Shown: one piece after another, positions 5,601 to 6,153 of the stretch | Position numbering within the stretch: position 1 is the stretch's first letter | Layout of the letters: each line of letters opens with the position of its first letter | Assembly (NCBI GenBank): GCA_021323355.1 | Contig: JAJONK010000391.1 | Span: forward strand, 1-6,153 | Direction: 5' to 3' | Length of the DNA: 6,153 nucleotides | From: Deltaproteobacteria bacterium | Lineage (GTDB): Bacteria > Desulfobacterota > Binatia > UBA9968 | The notes under the pieces: model-generated | The model's input: the letters and a program-made list of their open reading frames with translations, nothing else | What the model was told of the DNA's origin: nothing | Database searches by the model: none | Made by a program: the position numbers and the translations under genes

Positions 5601-6153
5601 GCAGCTTTTCCTCTTTCAAAAGGGATATGCGGGAGAACCGCTCTAACCTCGTCCATCTCTCTGGCGATTGTTTCTTCGCTCCAGCCTAACTCGCGTGCCA
5701 TGACGGCGGCTGCTAACCCAAGGGACCTTTCTGTGAGGTTCCCAGCCTGCCCGAGCGTCGTGCGCCGAAAAAGAACGTCTGCTAATTTTTCCGCCATCTC
5801 CTCTTTGATGGCATAGCGAACTTCGGCTTCGATCACGAGAGAGTCATCGGTCGCCCCGTCGCGAGAGGCAGCACAGTCACCGAGATATTTGACGATCCCG
5901 GAATAGGCGGAACCGTAATGAGAAATAAGCAGCCTGACGATCTCTGCGCTCAAATGGCACGACATCCTCCGGCTCTCTTCAGTTAAGTAATTGCTGAGGT
6001 CTCGAATTTGGCCGTCATGGAGCGGCGTGACCGCGGTCATCGATCTTGGTGGTTCCTTTCCTAATTTTGTAAAGACCGCATCGACTGCTTTTTCAGCCAC
6101 GTACCGCGCCTCTGTGAATTTCACGCCGCTGATCGAAATTAGACCCTCGACTC
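5597..6153 (-). CDS. glpD: FAD-dependent glycerol-3-phosphate dehydrogenase (GlpD-like), C-terminal part; N-terminus beyond the right edge
   Basis: The frame is open up to the right edge, so about 185 C-terminal residues of a protein of usually 500-550 are visible. The GTG at 6124 that could pass for a start is an internal Val: the codons before it read VEGLISISG and join GVKFTEARYVAEKAVD, the end of the FAD-binding fold in this family. After it comes the C-terminal helical domain (DAO_C type), with EAEVRYAIKEEMAEKLADVL, FRRTTLG, VMARELGWSEE and an Arg- and Glu-rich end. Known family members oxidise glycerol 3-phosphate to dihydroxyacetone phosphate with FAD, passing electrons to quinone or oxygen at the membrane face; the active-site half lies outside the window. 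The TGA stop overlaps the SDR start by 4 bases. A related FAD oxidoreductase with another substrate is possible, and the symbol gives only the closest family. Confidence 0.88.
   Translation of the reverse strand, partial: VEGLISISGVKFTEARYVAEKAVDAVFTKLGKEPPRSMTAVTPLHDGQIRDLSNYLTEESRRMSCHLSAEIVRLLISHYGSAYSGIVKYLGDCAASRDGATDDSLVIEAEVRYAIKEEMAEKLADVLFRRTTLGQAGNLTERSLGLAAAVMARELGWSEETIAREMDEVRAVLPHIPFERGKAA

Noticed and set aside
5241..5646. Plus-strand frames antisense to the SDR gene
   Set aside because: The minus strand encodes the full SDR with all its motifs; these have no start signals or recognisable domains.
6122..6124. GTG as start of a 175-residue stand-alone protein
   Set aside because: The frame continues upstream to the edge as VEGLISISG, which joins the conserved GVKFTEAR block, so the GTG is an internal Val of a larger GlpD-like protein.

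Overview
The window is a stretch of bacterial DNA, roughly half G+C by eye, in which every recognisable gene lies on the minus strand and is read from the right edge to the left. No RNA gene, mobile element, CRISPR array or taxonomic marker is visible, so the host cannot be named. AGGAGG-type ribosome binding sites, tight spacing and 4-base stop/start overlaps are typical of a bacterial operon. The gene set (carbamoyltransferase, AsnB-type amidotransferase, methyltransferase and sugar-type SDR) is the kind found in surface-polysaccharide or small-molecule glycoside clusters.

From right to left in transcription order: (1) the C-terminal ~185 residues of a GlpD-type FAD-dependent glycerol-3-phosphate dehydrogenase, running off the right edge (5597-6153); (2) an extended SDR epimerase/dehydratase/reductase that starts with GTG inside the previous stop (4608-5600); (3) a strong stem-loop directly after it (4571-4608) in a 115-base gap; (4) a class I SAM-dependent methyltransferase, best started at 4492 (3518-4492); (5) a 75-base gap; (6) a NodU/TobZ-type O-carbamoyltransferase whose reading frame is broken near 2600-2645, leaving an N-terminal piece (2558-3442) and a C-terminal piece (1738-2688); (7) an asparagine-synthetase-like gene that overlaps the previous stop by 4 bases and runs off the left edge (1-1741). 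The two gaps hold no gene, and no stretch longer than 300 bases lacks one.

Taken together, the genes look like a tailoring set. The SDR would set or reduce a (nucleotide-)sugar, and the methyltransferase, carbamoyltransferase and AsnB-like enzyme would add methyl, carbamoyl and amide groups. The GlpD-like enzyme may supply or consume a three-carbon phosphate, or may simply be a neighbour. That pathway is inferred from neighbourhood and family only.

Two points deserve attention. The carbamoyltransferase carries a frameshift and also appears to lack several dozen residues of its catalytic core, so it is more than a one-base error. The AsnB-like protein has a degraded glutaminase site (Cys at position 3, Glu where the oxyanion Asn should be) but an intact synthetase domain, so it may not use glutamine as its nitrogen donor.
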